Source: Micromonospora kangleipakensis (lineage in GTDB: Bacteria; Actinomycetota; Actinomycetes; Mycobacteriales; Micromonosporaceae). Taken from it: a stretch of DNA of 64,000 nt. Of this stretch, positions 51,207-59,453 are shown one piece after another. The notes beneath the pieces were generated by a model that was not told where the DNA came from, ran no database searches, and was given only the letters and a program-made list of their open reading frames with translations. The position numbers and the translations under genes were made by a program. How positions within the stretch are numbered: position 1 is the stretch's first letter; each line of letters begins with the position of its first letter. The stretch covers positions 1,054,001-1,118,000 of the forward strand of contig NZ_SHLD01000001.1 of NCBI RefSeq assembly GCF_004217615.1, written 5' to 3'.

Positions 51207-51482
51207 TCAGGACGTGGCGGCCGCCTCGACGCCGACCGCTGCGGTCCGCAGGCGGACCCCGGTGACGTTCTCCTCGACCATCCGGCGCAACGCCCGGGCG
51301 TTCTCTCGGGTGTCGAGGATGACGAGGACGTGGGTGACCGCCGGGTCGTCGTCGTCCGCGCCCCACCAGCCCCGGACGAAGCCGGGACTCTGCCGGGTCA
51401 CCTCGGCCATGTGGGTGAACTGGGCCGTCCGCTCCTCGGGACCCGCCGGCGTGCCGCGCTGCTCTCCGATCACCATCCACAT
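51207..51482 (-). CDS. Antibiotic biosynthesis monooxygenase-like small protein
   Basis: 91 residues from the ATG at 51482. MWMVIGEQRGTPAGPEERTA, RQSPGFVRGWWGADDDDPAV and HVLVILDTRENARAL form a dimeric ferredoxin-like fold typical of ABM domains. Catalytic role not predictable. Confidence 0.6.
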   Translation of the reverse strand: MWMVIGEQRGTPAGPEERTAQFTHMAEVTRQSPGFVRGWWGADDDDPAVTHVLVILDTRENARALRRMVEENVTGVRLRTAAVGVEAAATS

Positions 51483-51564
51483 CCCGCCCACGGTAGGGGA
51501 TTCGCGGTGATTCATCGACCACATCAGCTCCGTAGCGTGCCCGCGGAGGTTGCGCCGGCCCGCC

Positions 51565-51939
51565 TCACTCCTCCGCGGGCAGCTCCGTGGCGGGGACGTC
51601 GAGGCGTACCTGGTCGTCGGTGACGGTGGCGATCCGGTCGGCGAGCACGTAGACCGCGCCCGTCCGGGCCAGCTCGGTGGAGACCTTCAGGTAACCGCTG
51701 CGGAGCAGCCGGGCGGCCAGGTCGGCGGGCACGTCCGGCTCCTCCACCGCCGCCGACTCGATCAGCTCGTCGAGGCTGCTGCCCGGGTCGGCGGTGGGCG
51801 CCTGGACGGTCACCGCGGTCGGGTCGCCGCGTTGGACGAGATCCACCGTGCCGACCTCGACGCCGGTCGAGTCGACCACCCGCATGCCGGTGGTGACCCG
51901 GGAGATGGTGGCCTGCTGCTGCGTACCCTGCTGGTTCAT
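51565..51939 (-). CDS. PRC-barrel/DUF2171-like protein
   Basis: 124 residues. VTTGMRVVDSTGVEVGTVDL and LKVSTELARTGAVYVLADRI make two short beta-barrel halves like the DUF2171 group. Acidic and cytosolic; role unknown, often stress-linked in actinomycetes by neighbourhood. Confidence 0.65.
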   Translation of the reverse strand: MNQQGTQQQATISRVTTGMRVVDSTGVEVGTVDLVQRGDPTAVTVQAPTADPGSSLDELIESAAVEEPDVPADLAARLLRSGYLKVSTELARTGAVYVLADRIATVTDDQVRLDVPATELPAEE

Positions 51940-51968
51940 TCAGGCGCGGTTCCCGGGCCGCGCCTGCG

Positions 51969-52217
51969 CTAAACGGACGGGGTCCAGCCGCTCGGCGGGC
52001 GGGGGGAGAGCTCGCGCCAGCCGTCCGGCCCCTCCAGCAGCGCCCGGACGGTCTCCTCGGCCTCCTCGACGCTGGCGTACTCGTAGAACTGGGAGACCCC
52101 CTCGGCGCCGCCGGCCCGCTGCTCGACGTGCCAGCGGTCGCCGTCCACCCGGAGGAAGACGTCCCGCCGGGCCAGCCGCCCCCACTTCCCGTTCCACCAG
52201 TGCCTGCGCTGTTCCAT
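51969..52217 (-). CDS. Small hypothetical protein
   Basis: 82 residues, opening MEQRRHWWNGKWGRLARRDV and containing FYEYASVEEAEETVRALLEG. Codon bias is good. No family recognised. Confidence 0.6.
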   Translation of the reverse strand: MEQRRHWWNGKWGRLARRDVFLRVDGDRWHVEQRAGGAEGVSQFYEYASVEEAEETVRALLEGPDGWRELSPRPPSGWTPSV

Positions 52218-52252
52218 GGCGGGACTCTATCGAACACCTGTACGACATGGGA

Positions 52253-52281
52253 CGGCCCCTGCGGGATTCCCACAGGGGCCG
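52253..52281 (-). terminator. Hairpin terminator after mscL
   Basis: CGGCCCCTG (52253-52261) pairs with CAGGGGCCG (52273-52281), a strong 9-bp GC stem 17 bases beyond the mscL stop. It lacks a clear T run, as is common in high-GC genomes. Confidence 0.6.
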
Positions 52282-52297
52282 GTGTGCATGCGGTACG

Positions 52298-52759
52298 TCA
52301 GCGGGCGACCGGCGGCCCGTTCCGTCGCCCCAGCACGTCGTCCAGCGCCCCGCGCTGCTGCCCGGGCGTGGCGTGACCGCCCGCGACCAGGGCGTCCCGG
52401 ATCTCGGTGAGCAGCTTGATCTCCTCGCTCGGCGCCTTCGGCGGCGGCTCCTCGCCACGCCGACGGCGCTCGGCCAGCCGGTTCATCGGGTAGACCACCA
52501 GGAAGTACAGCACCGCGGCGGTGAGTAGGAAGGTGATCAGTGCGTTGAGGAAGTCGGCCCAGGTGACGAAGTTTCCGTCACCGATTCTCCAAGTGCCGGC
52601 GAACTGATCCTTGCCCCCGCCCATGAGTTTGATGATTGGCTTCAGGAACGAGTTCGTGAACGATGTGACCACGCCGGTGAACGCGGCGCCGATGACGATG
52701 CCGACTGCCAGGTCGACGACGTTTCCGCGCATGATGAAGTCTTTGAAGCCCTTGAGCAT
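52298..52759 (-). CDS. mscL: Large-conductance mechanosensitive channel MscL
   Basis: 153 residues. MLKGFKDFIMRGNVVDLAVG with VIGAAFTGVVTSF is the pore helix TM1; TM2 is LNALITFLLTAAVLYFLVVY. The C-terminal bundle helix is SEEIKLLTEIRDALVA. Releases solutes on hypo-osmotic shock. GGGAG lies before the ATG. Confidence 0.95.
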   Translation of the reverse strand: MLKGFKDFIMRGNVVDLAVGIVIGAAFTGVVTSFTNSFLKPIIKLMGGGKDQFAGTWRIGDGNFVTWADFLNALITFLLTAAVLYFLVVYPMNRLAERRRRGEEPPPKAPSEEIKLLTEIRDALVAGGHATPGQQRGALDDVLGRRNGPPVAR

Positions 52760-52798
52760 CCGTACTCCCGTGCTGTCCGATTCTGGGTCCCGGACAAC

Positions 52799-53482
52799 CT
52801 ATGCCCCCGAGGGTGACTCCAGAAAAGCGCCGGCCTCGATCGCCGCGCGCGCCGGATCCCCGTCCCGGATGGCGGCCACGAGTCGACCGTGGTCGACGTA
52901 CCGCTCGGGCTCCAGCGCACCGCCCATGGCCTGCGCGACGGTGCTGCGCAGCGCGGCGCCGACCGAGGCGTACAGCTCGGCGAGCATGGCGTTGTGCGCG
53001 GCGGCGACCACCACGGTGTGCAGCGCCGCGTCGGCCTCGACGAACTCGTCCACCCGGCCGGAGCGCCACGCGGCCTCCCGGGTGGCGAGCGCGGCGTCGA
53101 GCGCCGCCAGGTCCTCCGGCGTACGCCGCAGCGCGGCGAGCCGGGCCGCCTCCACCTCGAAGGCGCGGCGCACCTCGACCACCTCGGCCATCCGGTCGTC
53201 GGTGAGTCGTCGGGCCACCACCGGGGCCAGCTCGTCGGTCGACACCACGTACGTCCCGGAGCCCTGACGGCACTCCAGCACGCCGGCGTGGACCAGGGCG
53301 CGAACGGCCTCGCGGACCGTGTTCCGCCCCACCCCGAGCGCGGCGACCAGCTGCGGCTCGGTCGGGATCCGGCCGCCCACCGGCCACTCGCCGCCGAGGA
53401 TGCGCTCCCGGAGCTGCGCGATGGTCTCCCGCACCCGCTGGCCGCGCGGCGGCACGACGACGGAATCGACCGACGGTGTCAC
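52799..53482 (-). CDS. GntR/FadR-family regulator (FCD domain)
   Basis: 227 residues from the GTG at 53482. wHTH: LGGEWPVGGRIPTEPQLVAA with LGVGRNTVREAVRALVHAGV; FCD domain with VEVRRAFEVEAARLAALRRT and FVEADAALHTVVVAAAHNAM. Divergent from an MFS transporter gene 49 bases away, its likely target. Confidence 0.9.
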   Translation of the reverse strand: MTPSVDSVVVPPRGQRVRETIAQLRERILGGEWPVGGRIPTEPQLVAALGVGRNTVREAVRALVHAGVLECRQGSGTYVVSTDELAPVVARRLTDDRMAEVVEVRRAFEVEAARLAALRRTPEDLAALDAALATREAAWRSGRVDEFVEADAALHTVVVAAAHNAMLAELYASVGAALRSTVAQAMGGALEPERYVDHGRLVAAIRDGDPARAAIEAGAFLESPSGA

Positions 53483-53531
53483 CGGTTACACCTGCTGCCG
53501 AAATTCATCCCATGATTGTAGGTTCGAGGTC

Positions 53532-54866
53532 ATGACCCCGCCACCCAGCCGCACCGAGGCCCCCGCCGCCGACCGGACGACCGCCGCCGTCGCGGAGCCG
53601 CCCGTCGCGGTGGCGACGCCCATCGCCGACGTGACGCCCGGCTCCGCGCCGGCCGCCGCGCCGGCCGGGACGCCCTCCCCGGCCTCCGGGGGCGCGCTGG
53701 TGCTGGTCGGCATGCTGCTGGTCGCGCTCAACCTGCGCGCCGCGGTGACCAGCCTCGGCGCCCTGCTCGACGAGGTACGCGGCGGTCTGGCCCTCTCCGG
53801 CGCGATGGCCGGCTTCGTCACCACCCTGCCCACGATCGCCTTCGCCGGTCTCGGCGCGCTCACCCCGTGGCTGGTCCGCCGGTACGCGCCGGCCCGGGTC
53901 CTGGTCGTGGCCATGCTCGCGCTCAGCGTCGGGCAGGTCCTCCGGGTGGCGACCGACTCCGCCGCGGTCTTCGTGCTCACCAGCGCGCTGGCGCTGGCCG
54001 GCATCGCGGTGGCGAACATCCTGCTGCCGATGCTGGTCAAGCAGCACTTCCCGCACCGCACCGGGCTGGTCACCGGGGCGTACACGATGGCGCTGACCAT
54101 CGGCACGACGGTGGCCGCCGCGTCCGCCGTGCCGGTCGCGCACGCCTTCGGCTCCTGGCGGGCCGGGCTGGGCGTCTGGGCCGGGCTGGCCGCGGTGGCC
54201 GTGGTCCCGTGGGTGCCGCTGGCGCTGCGGGCCCGCGCCGCCCGGCGGGCGGCGACCCCGACGGCCGCCGTCGCCACTCCGGCCCGGATCCGGCCCGGGC
54301 GCACCCGGCTGGGCTGGGCGATGGCGGTCTACTTCGGGGCGCAGTCGCTCAGCGGGTACGCGATCATGGGCTGGCTGGCGCAGCTCTTCCGGGACGCCGG
54401 CTACCGCCCCGAGGCCGCCGGGCTGCTGCTCGCCGGGGTGACCGCGCTCGGCGTGCCGGTCGCGCTGGTGATGCCGACCCTGGCCGGCCGGCTGCGCACG
54501 CTACGGCCGCTGGTGCTCTCGCTGACCGCCGCGTCCACCGCGTCCTACGTCGGCCTGGCGCTCGCCCCGCACGGCCTCGCGCCGCTCTGGGTGCTGCTGC
54601 TCGCCCTCGGCCAGGGCGCCTTCCCGATGATCCTCACCACCATCGGGCTGCGCGCCCGTACCGCCGAGGGCACCGTGGCGCTCTCCGCGTTCGCGCAGAG
54701 CACCGGGTACGTGATCGCCGCGCTCGGCCCGCTGCTGGTCGGCATCCTCTACGAGGCGACCGGCGGCTGGACCGCGCCGATCGGATTCCTCCTGGTGGCG
54801 CTCGTCGTGCAGACGACGGCGGGCATGGTGATCGCCCGTCCCCGCTACATCGAGGACGAGCGCTGA
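53532..54866 (+). CDS. CynX/NimT-type MFS transporter
   Basis: 444 residues. After a disordered Pro/Ala-rich start of about 55 residues come twelve helices. NLRAAVTSLGALLDEVRGGL and LVKQHFPHRTGLVTGAYTMA are CynX/NimT signatures. Probably controlled by the divergent GntR protein; substrate unknown (nitroimidazole or cyanate type relatives). Confidence 0.88.
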   Translation: MTPPPSRTEAPAADRTTAAVAEPPVAVATPIADVTPGSAPAAAPAGTPSPASGGALVLVGMLLVALNLRAAVTSLGALLDEVRGGLALSGAMAGFVTTLPTIAFAGLGALTPWLVRRYAPARVLVVAMLALSVGQVLRVATDSAAVFVLTSALALAGIAVANILLPMLVKQHFPHRTGLVTGAYTMALTIGTTVAAASAVPVAHAFGSWRAGLGVWAGLAAVAVVPWVPLALRARAARRAATPTAAVATPARIRPGRTRLGWAMAVYFGAQSLSGYAIMGWLAQLFRDAGYRPEAAGLLLAGVTALGVPVALVMPTLAGRLRTLRPLVLSLTAASTASYVGLALAPHGLAPLWVLLLALGQGAFPMILTTIGLRARTAEGTVALSAFAQSTGYVIAALGPLLVGILYEATGGWTAPIGFLLVALVVQTTAGMVIARPRYIEDER

Positions 54867-54876
54867 GGAGCGTGGG

Positions 54877-55233
54877 TCAGGAGGAGGCCGGCGTGGGGTC
54901 GCCCGCGACGGCCTGCTCCACCGTCGGGTAGGTGTGCAGCACCTCGACCAGGCCGCTGACCTCGAGGATGCGCAGCACCCCGCGCTGCGGGGCGGCCAGC
55001 CGGACCACGCCGCCGGCCTCGTCGCAGCTGTTCTTGGCGCGGACGAACACCGACAGCCCGGTGGAGTCGCAGAACGACACGTTCGCCAGGTCGAAGACGA
55101 GGCGGCTGCGTCCCTTGTCCAGCAGATCCGTGATCTGGTCCTGCAGCTGCGGTGCCGTCGCCATGTCCAGCTCGCCCGCGACCGACACGACGACCACGTC
55201 GCCGCGCTGTTCCGTGTGCACCGTCAGGGACAT
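54877..55233 (-). CDS. STAS-domain anti-anti-sigma factor (RsbV-like)
   Basis: 118 residues. VVVVSVAGELDMATAPQLQD and VFDLANVSFCDSTGLSVFVR; the Ser in CDSTG is the phosphorylation site for an RsbW-type kinase. Divergent from the stressosome operon, so it is probably part of the same stress circuit. Confidence 0.88.
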   Translation of the reverse strand: MSLTVHTEQRGDVVVVSVAGELDMATAPQLQDQITDLLDKGRSRLVFDLANVSFCDSTGLSVFVRAKNSCDEAGGVVRLAAPQRGVLRILEVSGLVEVLHTYPTVEQAVAGDPTPASS

Positions 55234-55395
55234 TCGTCGACCTCCTGTGTTCGGTGGAACGGTATCCCACCGAGCGGGGGATACGCAGAACGGGAGCCGT
55301 TACGGGTGCCGGCGATCATTCTTTGTCGTGCGGCAAGTAGCCTGGCCAGCTCCGGTGATAGAGTCCGGCCGGTTCGCCAGTCCAGGGAGGTCAGC
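55234..55395. promoter_or_regulatory. Divergent promoter region of the stress-signalling locus
   Basis: On the minus strand, GTTCTG lies 17 bases from GGGATA (about 55265), a moderate match to a SigB/SigF-type promoter (GTTT-n14-17-GGGTAT) for the STAS gene. Plus-strand elements are not clear beyond GGGAGG at 55385-55390, the ribosome binding site of the next gene. Weak, inference only. Confidence 0.3.
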
Positions 55396-56256
55396 ATGGC
55401 GTTGAGCGCCGAGGAAAGTGGTCGGCTCGCCCGTCTGCTCAGGGAAAACGAAGAGCGGCTGATCCGACGTTGGGCGGAAGTCGTCGGCGCGTCGCTGCGC
55501 GGCCGCCTCAGCCAGGCCGAGCTCACCCGCCAGGTGCAGGAGCTGCACCGTAGCATGATCGACGCCGCCGAGAACGGCCTCACCGACCTCGCGTCCGAGC
55601 CGGGCGGCGAGCTGCGCGCCGTGCTCGCCGAGCTGTCCCGGGGCCGGGCCCGGCAGGGTTTCAGCGCCACCGAGACCGCGATCAGCGTCTTCTCGGTGAA
55701 GGACGTCCTGCTCGAGCTGATCGAGGAGGGCCAGGACGCGGCCCGTCTCCGCGACTTCGTGGCGTTCTCCGCCCTGATCGACCAGATGGGGCTCTTCACC
55801 TTCGAGAGCTACGTCCGCACCCGGGAGAGCCTGATCGCCGACCAGGCCGAGCAGCTGCTCGAACTCTCCACCCCGGTGGTCAAGATCTGGGAGGGCGTGG
55901 TCGCCGTCCCGCTGGTCGGCACGCTCGACTCGGCCCGCGCCCAGGTGGTGATGGAGCGGCTGCTCCAGACCCTGGTCGACACCGGCTCGCCGTACGCGAT
56001 CATCGACATCACCGGCGTCCCGGCGGTCGACACCCAGGTCGCCCAGCACATCCTCAAGACCGTGGTGGCCGCCCGGCTGATGGGCGCCGACTGCATCATC
56101 TCCGGCATCCGGCCGCAGATCGCCCAGACGATCGTCGCCCTCGGCATCGAGTTCGGCGACATCGCCACCAAGGCGAGCCTCGCCGACGCCCTGCGCCACG
56201 TGCTGCGACTGGCCGGCGTGGACAACGCCCGCCGCCACCAGCGCCGGGAGGCCTGA
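55396..56256 (+). CDS. rsbR: RsbR-like stressosome scaffold/co-antagonist
   Basis: 286 residues. The N-terminal part is a globin-like helical sensor (ENEERLIRRWAEVVGASLRG with LIEEGQDAARLRDFVAFSAL). The C-terminal STAS domain includes PYAIIDITGVPAVDTQVAQH, whose Thr matches an RsbT phosphorylation site, and CIISGIRPQIAQTIV. Forms the stressosome core with RsbS. Confidence 0.88.
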   Translation: MALSAEESGRLARLLRENEERLIRRWAEVVGASLRGRLSQAELTRQVQELHRSMIDAAENGLTDLASEPGGELRAVLAELSRGRARQGFSATETAISVFSVKDVLLELIEEGQDAARLRDFVAFSALIDQMGLFTFESYVRTRESLIADQAEQLLELSTPVVKIWEGVVAVPLVGTLDSARAQVVMERLLQTLVDTGSPYAIIDITGVPAVDTQVAQHILKTVVAARLMGADCIISGIRPQIAQTIVALGIEFGDIATKASLADALRHVLRLAGVDNARRHQRREA

Positions 56257-56666
56257 TGGAGCGGGTCCCGGTCCTCAAGATCGGCGACATCCTGCTGGTC
56301 TCCATCCAGGTCGACATGTCCGACCAGACGGCCGTGATGCTCCAGGAGGACCTGGCCGAGCGGATCGTCGCCACCGGCTGCCACGGCGTGATCATCGACA
56401 TCACGGCGCTGGACATCGTCGACTCGTTCGTCGGCCGGATGCTCTCCACCATCGCGTCCATCTCCAAGGTGCTGGACGCCGAGACGGTGGTGGTCGGGAT
56501 GCGTCCCGCCGTCGCCATCACGCTGGTCGAGCTGGGTCTGTCGCTCAACGGCATCCGGACCGCGCTGAACGTCGAGCGCGGCATGGAGCTGATCGCGGCC
56601 GCCCGCGTCGACGAGTGGGTCATGGTCGACGGCGACGAGGACGCCGAGACGACGGCCACGACATGA
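56256..56666 (+). CDS. rsbS: RsbS-like stressosome scaffold
   Basis: 136 residues, a lone STAS domain. GVIIDITALDIVDSFVGRML carries the conserved Ser phosphorylated by RsbT. Starts one base inside the rsbR stop (TGATG). Holds RsbT inactive until stress. Confidence 0.9.
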   Translation: MERVPVLKIGDILLVSIQVDMSDQTAVMLQEDLAERIVATGCHGVIIDITALDIVDSFVGRMLSTIASISKVLDAETVVVGMRPAVAITLVELGLSLNGIRTALNVERGMELIAAARVDEWVMVDGDEDAETTATT

Positions 56667-57082
56667 CCGCCGGTGTCGACCTGGGGGTGCCGCAGACCCA
56701 GGCGATCCGCAGCGACGACGACGTCGTCCGGGTGCGGCAGCTGGTGCGTACGGTCGCGGTGGCCGCCAAGCTCTCGCTGGTCGACCAGACCAAGCTCGTC
56801 ACCGCCGCCAGCGAGCTGGCGCGCAACACCCTGATCTACGGCGGGGGTGGCACCGCCGACGTGGCAGGCGTCGAGGACGGCCGCCGCCGCGGGGTGCAGA
56901 TCGTCTTCATCGACTCCGGGCCGGGGATCCCGGACCTCGACATGGCGCTGACCGACGGGTACACCACCGGCGGCGGCCTCGGCCTCGGGCTGAGCGGGGC
57001 CCGCCGCCTCGTGGACCACTTCGATGTCGTCACCGCCGTCGGCGAGGGCACCCGGATCACCGTCGTCAAGTGGTCCCGATGA
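56663..57082 (+). CDS. rsbT: RsbT-like switch kinase
   Basis: 139 residues from the ATG at 56663 (ATGA overlap). GHKL fold: TAASELARNTLIYGGGG (N box), VFIDSGPGIPDLDMAL (G1) and GGGLGLGLSGARRLVDHF (G2). Phosphorylates RsbR and RsbS and then activates a PP2C partner. Confidence 0.9.
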   Translation: MTAGVDLGVPQTQAIRSDDDVVRVRQLVRTVAVAAKLSLVDQTKLVTAASELARNTLIYGGGGTADVAGVEDGRRRGVQIVFIDSGPGIPDLDMALTDGYTTGGGLGLGLSGARRLVDHFDVVTAVGEGTRITVVKWSR

Positions 57083-58092
57083 TCGGGGACGTGGTCGCCG
57101 ACCACGGTCTCTGGTTCCGGGTGGAGAGCAGCGGCGCGGGCAGCGGCGTACGCCGGGCGGCCGAGCGCCTCGGCATGCAGCTGGAGCTGGGTGAGCGCCG
57201 CGTCGCCGACCTGGCCATCGTCGCCGCCGAGCTGACCAGCAACCTGGTGAAGCACGCCCAGGAGGGGGTGCTGCTGCTCCGCCCGGTGCGCCGGGCCGGG
57301 CGGGCCGGGGTGGAGCTGGTGGCGATCGACTCCGGGCCCGGCATGGCCGACCTGACCGTCTCCTCGCGGGACGGGCACTCCACCACCGGCACGCTCGGCA
57401 TCGGCCTGGGCGCGATCGCCCGGCAGGCGACCTGGTACGACGGCTACTCGCGGCCCGGTCGGGGCACCGTCCTCGCCGTGCAGGTCTGGTCCGGCCCGGC
57501 GCCGGAGCCGTCCTGGGCGGGCGGGCTGGTCCGGCCGATCATCGGCGAGCAGGTCAGCGGCGACGGGTACGGCGTCCGGATCGCCGAGGGGCGCCGCCAG
57601 GTGCTGGTCTGCGACGGCCTCGGGCACGGGCCGCTGGCGGCGGCCGCCACGGAGGCGGCGCTCGCCGCGTTCCGGGACGCGCCGGCCGCCCCGCCGGCCA
57701 CGGTGGTGCAGCACCTGCACCGGGCCATCGGGCACACCCGGGGGGCCGCGCTGGCCGTGGCCGAGCTGGATCCGGCCGTGGGCTTGCTCCGGTACGCCGG
57801 CCTCGGCAACATCTCAGCCATGATTGCGGTGGAGGGCGAGCGGCGTCGCGGGCTGGTCTCGCTGCCCGGCATCGCCGGCCACCACCGTCCCGCCGTGCGG
57901 GAGTACGAGTACCCGTTCGGGGCCGGCGCGACGCTGGTGATGCACAGCGACGGCGTGGTCGACCGCTGGGACCTCGCCGACTACCCCGGCCTGCTCGGGC
58001 AGTCTCCCCTGGTGACTGCCGCCACCCTGCTCCGGGACGCCGGCACCCGCCACGACGACGCCTCCGTCCTGGTGGCCCGGGGCTGGTCGTGA
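57079..58092 (+). CDS. RsbX-like phosphatase with N-terminal GHKL domain
   Basis: 337 residues from the ATG at 57079. N-terminal GHKL: IVAAELTSNLVKHAQEGVLL, LVAIDSGPGMADLTV and GTLGIGLGAIARQAT. C-terminal SpoIIE/PP2C-type domain: VCDGLGHGPLAAAATEAALA, MHSDGVVDRWDLADY and RHDDASVLVARGW. An ATP-binding switch fused to a phosphatase, so it could both sense and reset the stressosome. Confidence 0.85.
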   Translation: MIGDVVADHGLWFRVESSGAGSGVRRAAERLGMQLELGERRVADLAIVAAELTSNLVKHAQEGVLLLRPVRRAGRAGVELVAIDSGPGMADLTVSSRDGHSTTGTLGIGLGAIARQATWYDGYSRPGRGTVLAVQVWSGPAPEPSWAGGLVRPIIGEQVSGDGYGVRIAEGRRQVLVCDGLGHGPLAAAATEAALAAFRDAPAAPPATVVQHLHRAIGHTRGAALAVAELDPAVGLLRYAGLGNISAMIAVEGERRRGLVSLPGIAGHHRPAVREYEYPFGAGATLVMHSDGVVDRWDLADYPGLLGQSPLVTAATLLRDAGTRHDDASVLVARGWS

Positions 58093-59453
58093 CCGGGCCG
58101 GTCGGCACGCCCCCGCTGCTCCAGATGGCGCTGCGGGTCGAACAGGACATCTTCGTCGTCCGGCAGCGCGGTCGGGAGGTCGCCGCGGCGGTCGGCCTGG
58201 AACACCAGGACCAGGTCCGGATCGCCACCGCGCTCAGCGAGGTCGCCCGGGACCTGCTGCGGACCGCAGACGGGGCGGATGTCACCTTCTTGATCGGGTT
58301 CGATGTCGTCACCGGGCGGCACGTGCTGTACGTGGATCTCGCCCCGGTGCGCCCCCTGCCGAACGGCAGCTACCAACCGCAGTCCGGCGCGGTGGCGCGG
58401 CTGGTGGACATGCTGGGCGTCGTGGCGGACGAGGGGGATACGGTCGTGAGGATGTCCCGACGTGTCCCCGCCAACTCCCCGGCGCTGACCCCCGAACGGC
58501 TGGCCGAGCTCCGCGCGGAGCTGGGCAGCACCGCTCCGGGCACCGCCCTGGACGAGCTGGCCGAGCAGAACGGGCAGCTGATCGCCGCCCTGGACGAGGT
58601 ACGCAGCCAGCGCGACGAGCTGGAGGTCCTCAACTCCGAGCTCCAGGAGACCAACCGCGGCGTGATGGCGCTCTACAACCAGCTCACCGAGGAGCTGGAG
58701 GAGACCAACCGCGGAGTGGTGGCCCTCTACGCCGAGCTGGACGAGAAGTCCGCCCAGCTGCGCGCGGCCAGCGAGTCGAAGAGCAGGTTCCTGGCCAACG
58801 TCAGCCACGAGCTGCGCGCCCCGGTCACCGCGATCATCGGGCTGTCCCGGCTGCTGGCCGACTCCGCCTCCGACCCGCTCACCGCCGAGCAGGCCCGCCA
58901 GGTGGGGCTGATCCGCTCCTCGGCGGCGGACCTGCTCGGGCTGGTCAACGAGCTGCTCGACCTGGCCAAGGCCGAGTCCGGCCGGATCGAGCCGAACTGG
59001 GCCGACGTGGACCTGCGGGCGGTCTACGGGCAGCTCCGGGGCACGCTGCGGGCGCTCGCCACCCGACCGGAGGTCGAGCTGGTGGTGGAGGAGCCGCTGC
59101 ACCCGGCCACCGTCCGCTCCGACGAGGTGCTGCTCGCCCAGGTGCTGCGCAACCTGCTGCACAACGGGCTGAAGTTCACCGAGCGGGGCGAGGTGCGGCT
59201 GCGCGCGGAGCGGCGGGACGACCGCTGGTCGCTGTCGGTCTCGGACACCGGCGTCGGCATCCCGCCGGAGCTGCACGAGCGGGTCTTCGAGGAGTTCTAC
59301 CAGGTGCCGGGGGCGACCCGGGTCGGTGGCACCGGCCTCGGCCTGCCGTACGCGCGCCGGCTGGTGATGCTGCTCGGTGGGACGTTGGAGCTGTCCAGCG
59401 AGCCGGGCCGCGGCAGCACCTTCACCGTCACCCTGCCCGTGGGCGGAGCGTGA
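58089..59453 (+). CDS. Histidine kinase with RsbT-like N-terminus and repeated coiled coil
   Basis: 454 residues from a GTG in a GTGA overlap. Residues 1-100 resemble a degraded GHKL domain (VGLEHQDQVRIATALSEVAR). The central coiled coil repeats a 16-residue unit (ELQETNRGVMALYNQL, then ELEETNRGVVALYAEL). HisKA: FLANVSHELRAPVTAIIGL. HATPase: QVLRNLLHNGLKFTERGEVR with SVSDTGVGIPPELHERVF. Cytosolic, no membrane segment; feeds the receiver protein downstream. Confidence 0.85.
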   Translation: MTGPVGTPPLLQMALRVEQDIFVVRQRGREVAAAVGLEHQDQVRIATALSEVARDLLRTADGADVTFLIGFDVVTGRHVLYVDLAPVRPLPNGSYQPQSGAVARLVDMLGVVADEGDTVVRMSRRVPANSPALTPERLAELRAELGSTAPGTALDELAEQNGQLIAALDEVRSQRDELEVLNSELQETNRGVMALYNQLTEELEETNRGVVALYAELDEKSAQLRAASESKSRFLANVSHELRAPVTAIIGLSRLLADSASDPLTAEQARQVGLIRSSAADLLGLVNELLDLAKAESGRIEPNWADVDLRAVYGQLRGTLRALATRPEVELVVEEPLHPATVRSDEVLLAQVLRNLLHNGLKFTERGEVRLRAERRDDRWSLSVSDTGVGIPPELHERVFEEFYQVPGATRVGGTGLGLPYARRLVMLLGGTLELSSEPGRGSTFTVTLPVGGA

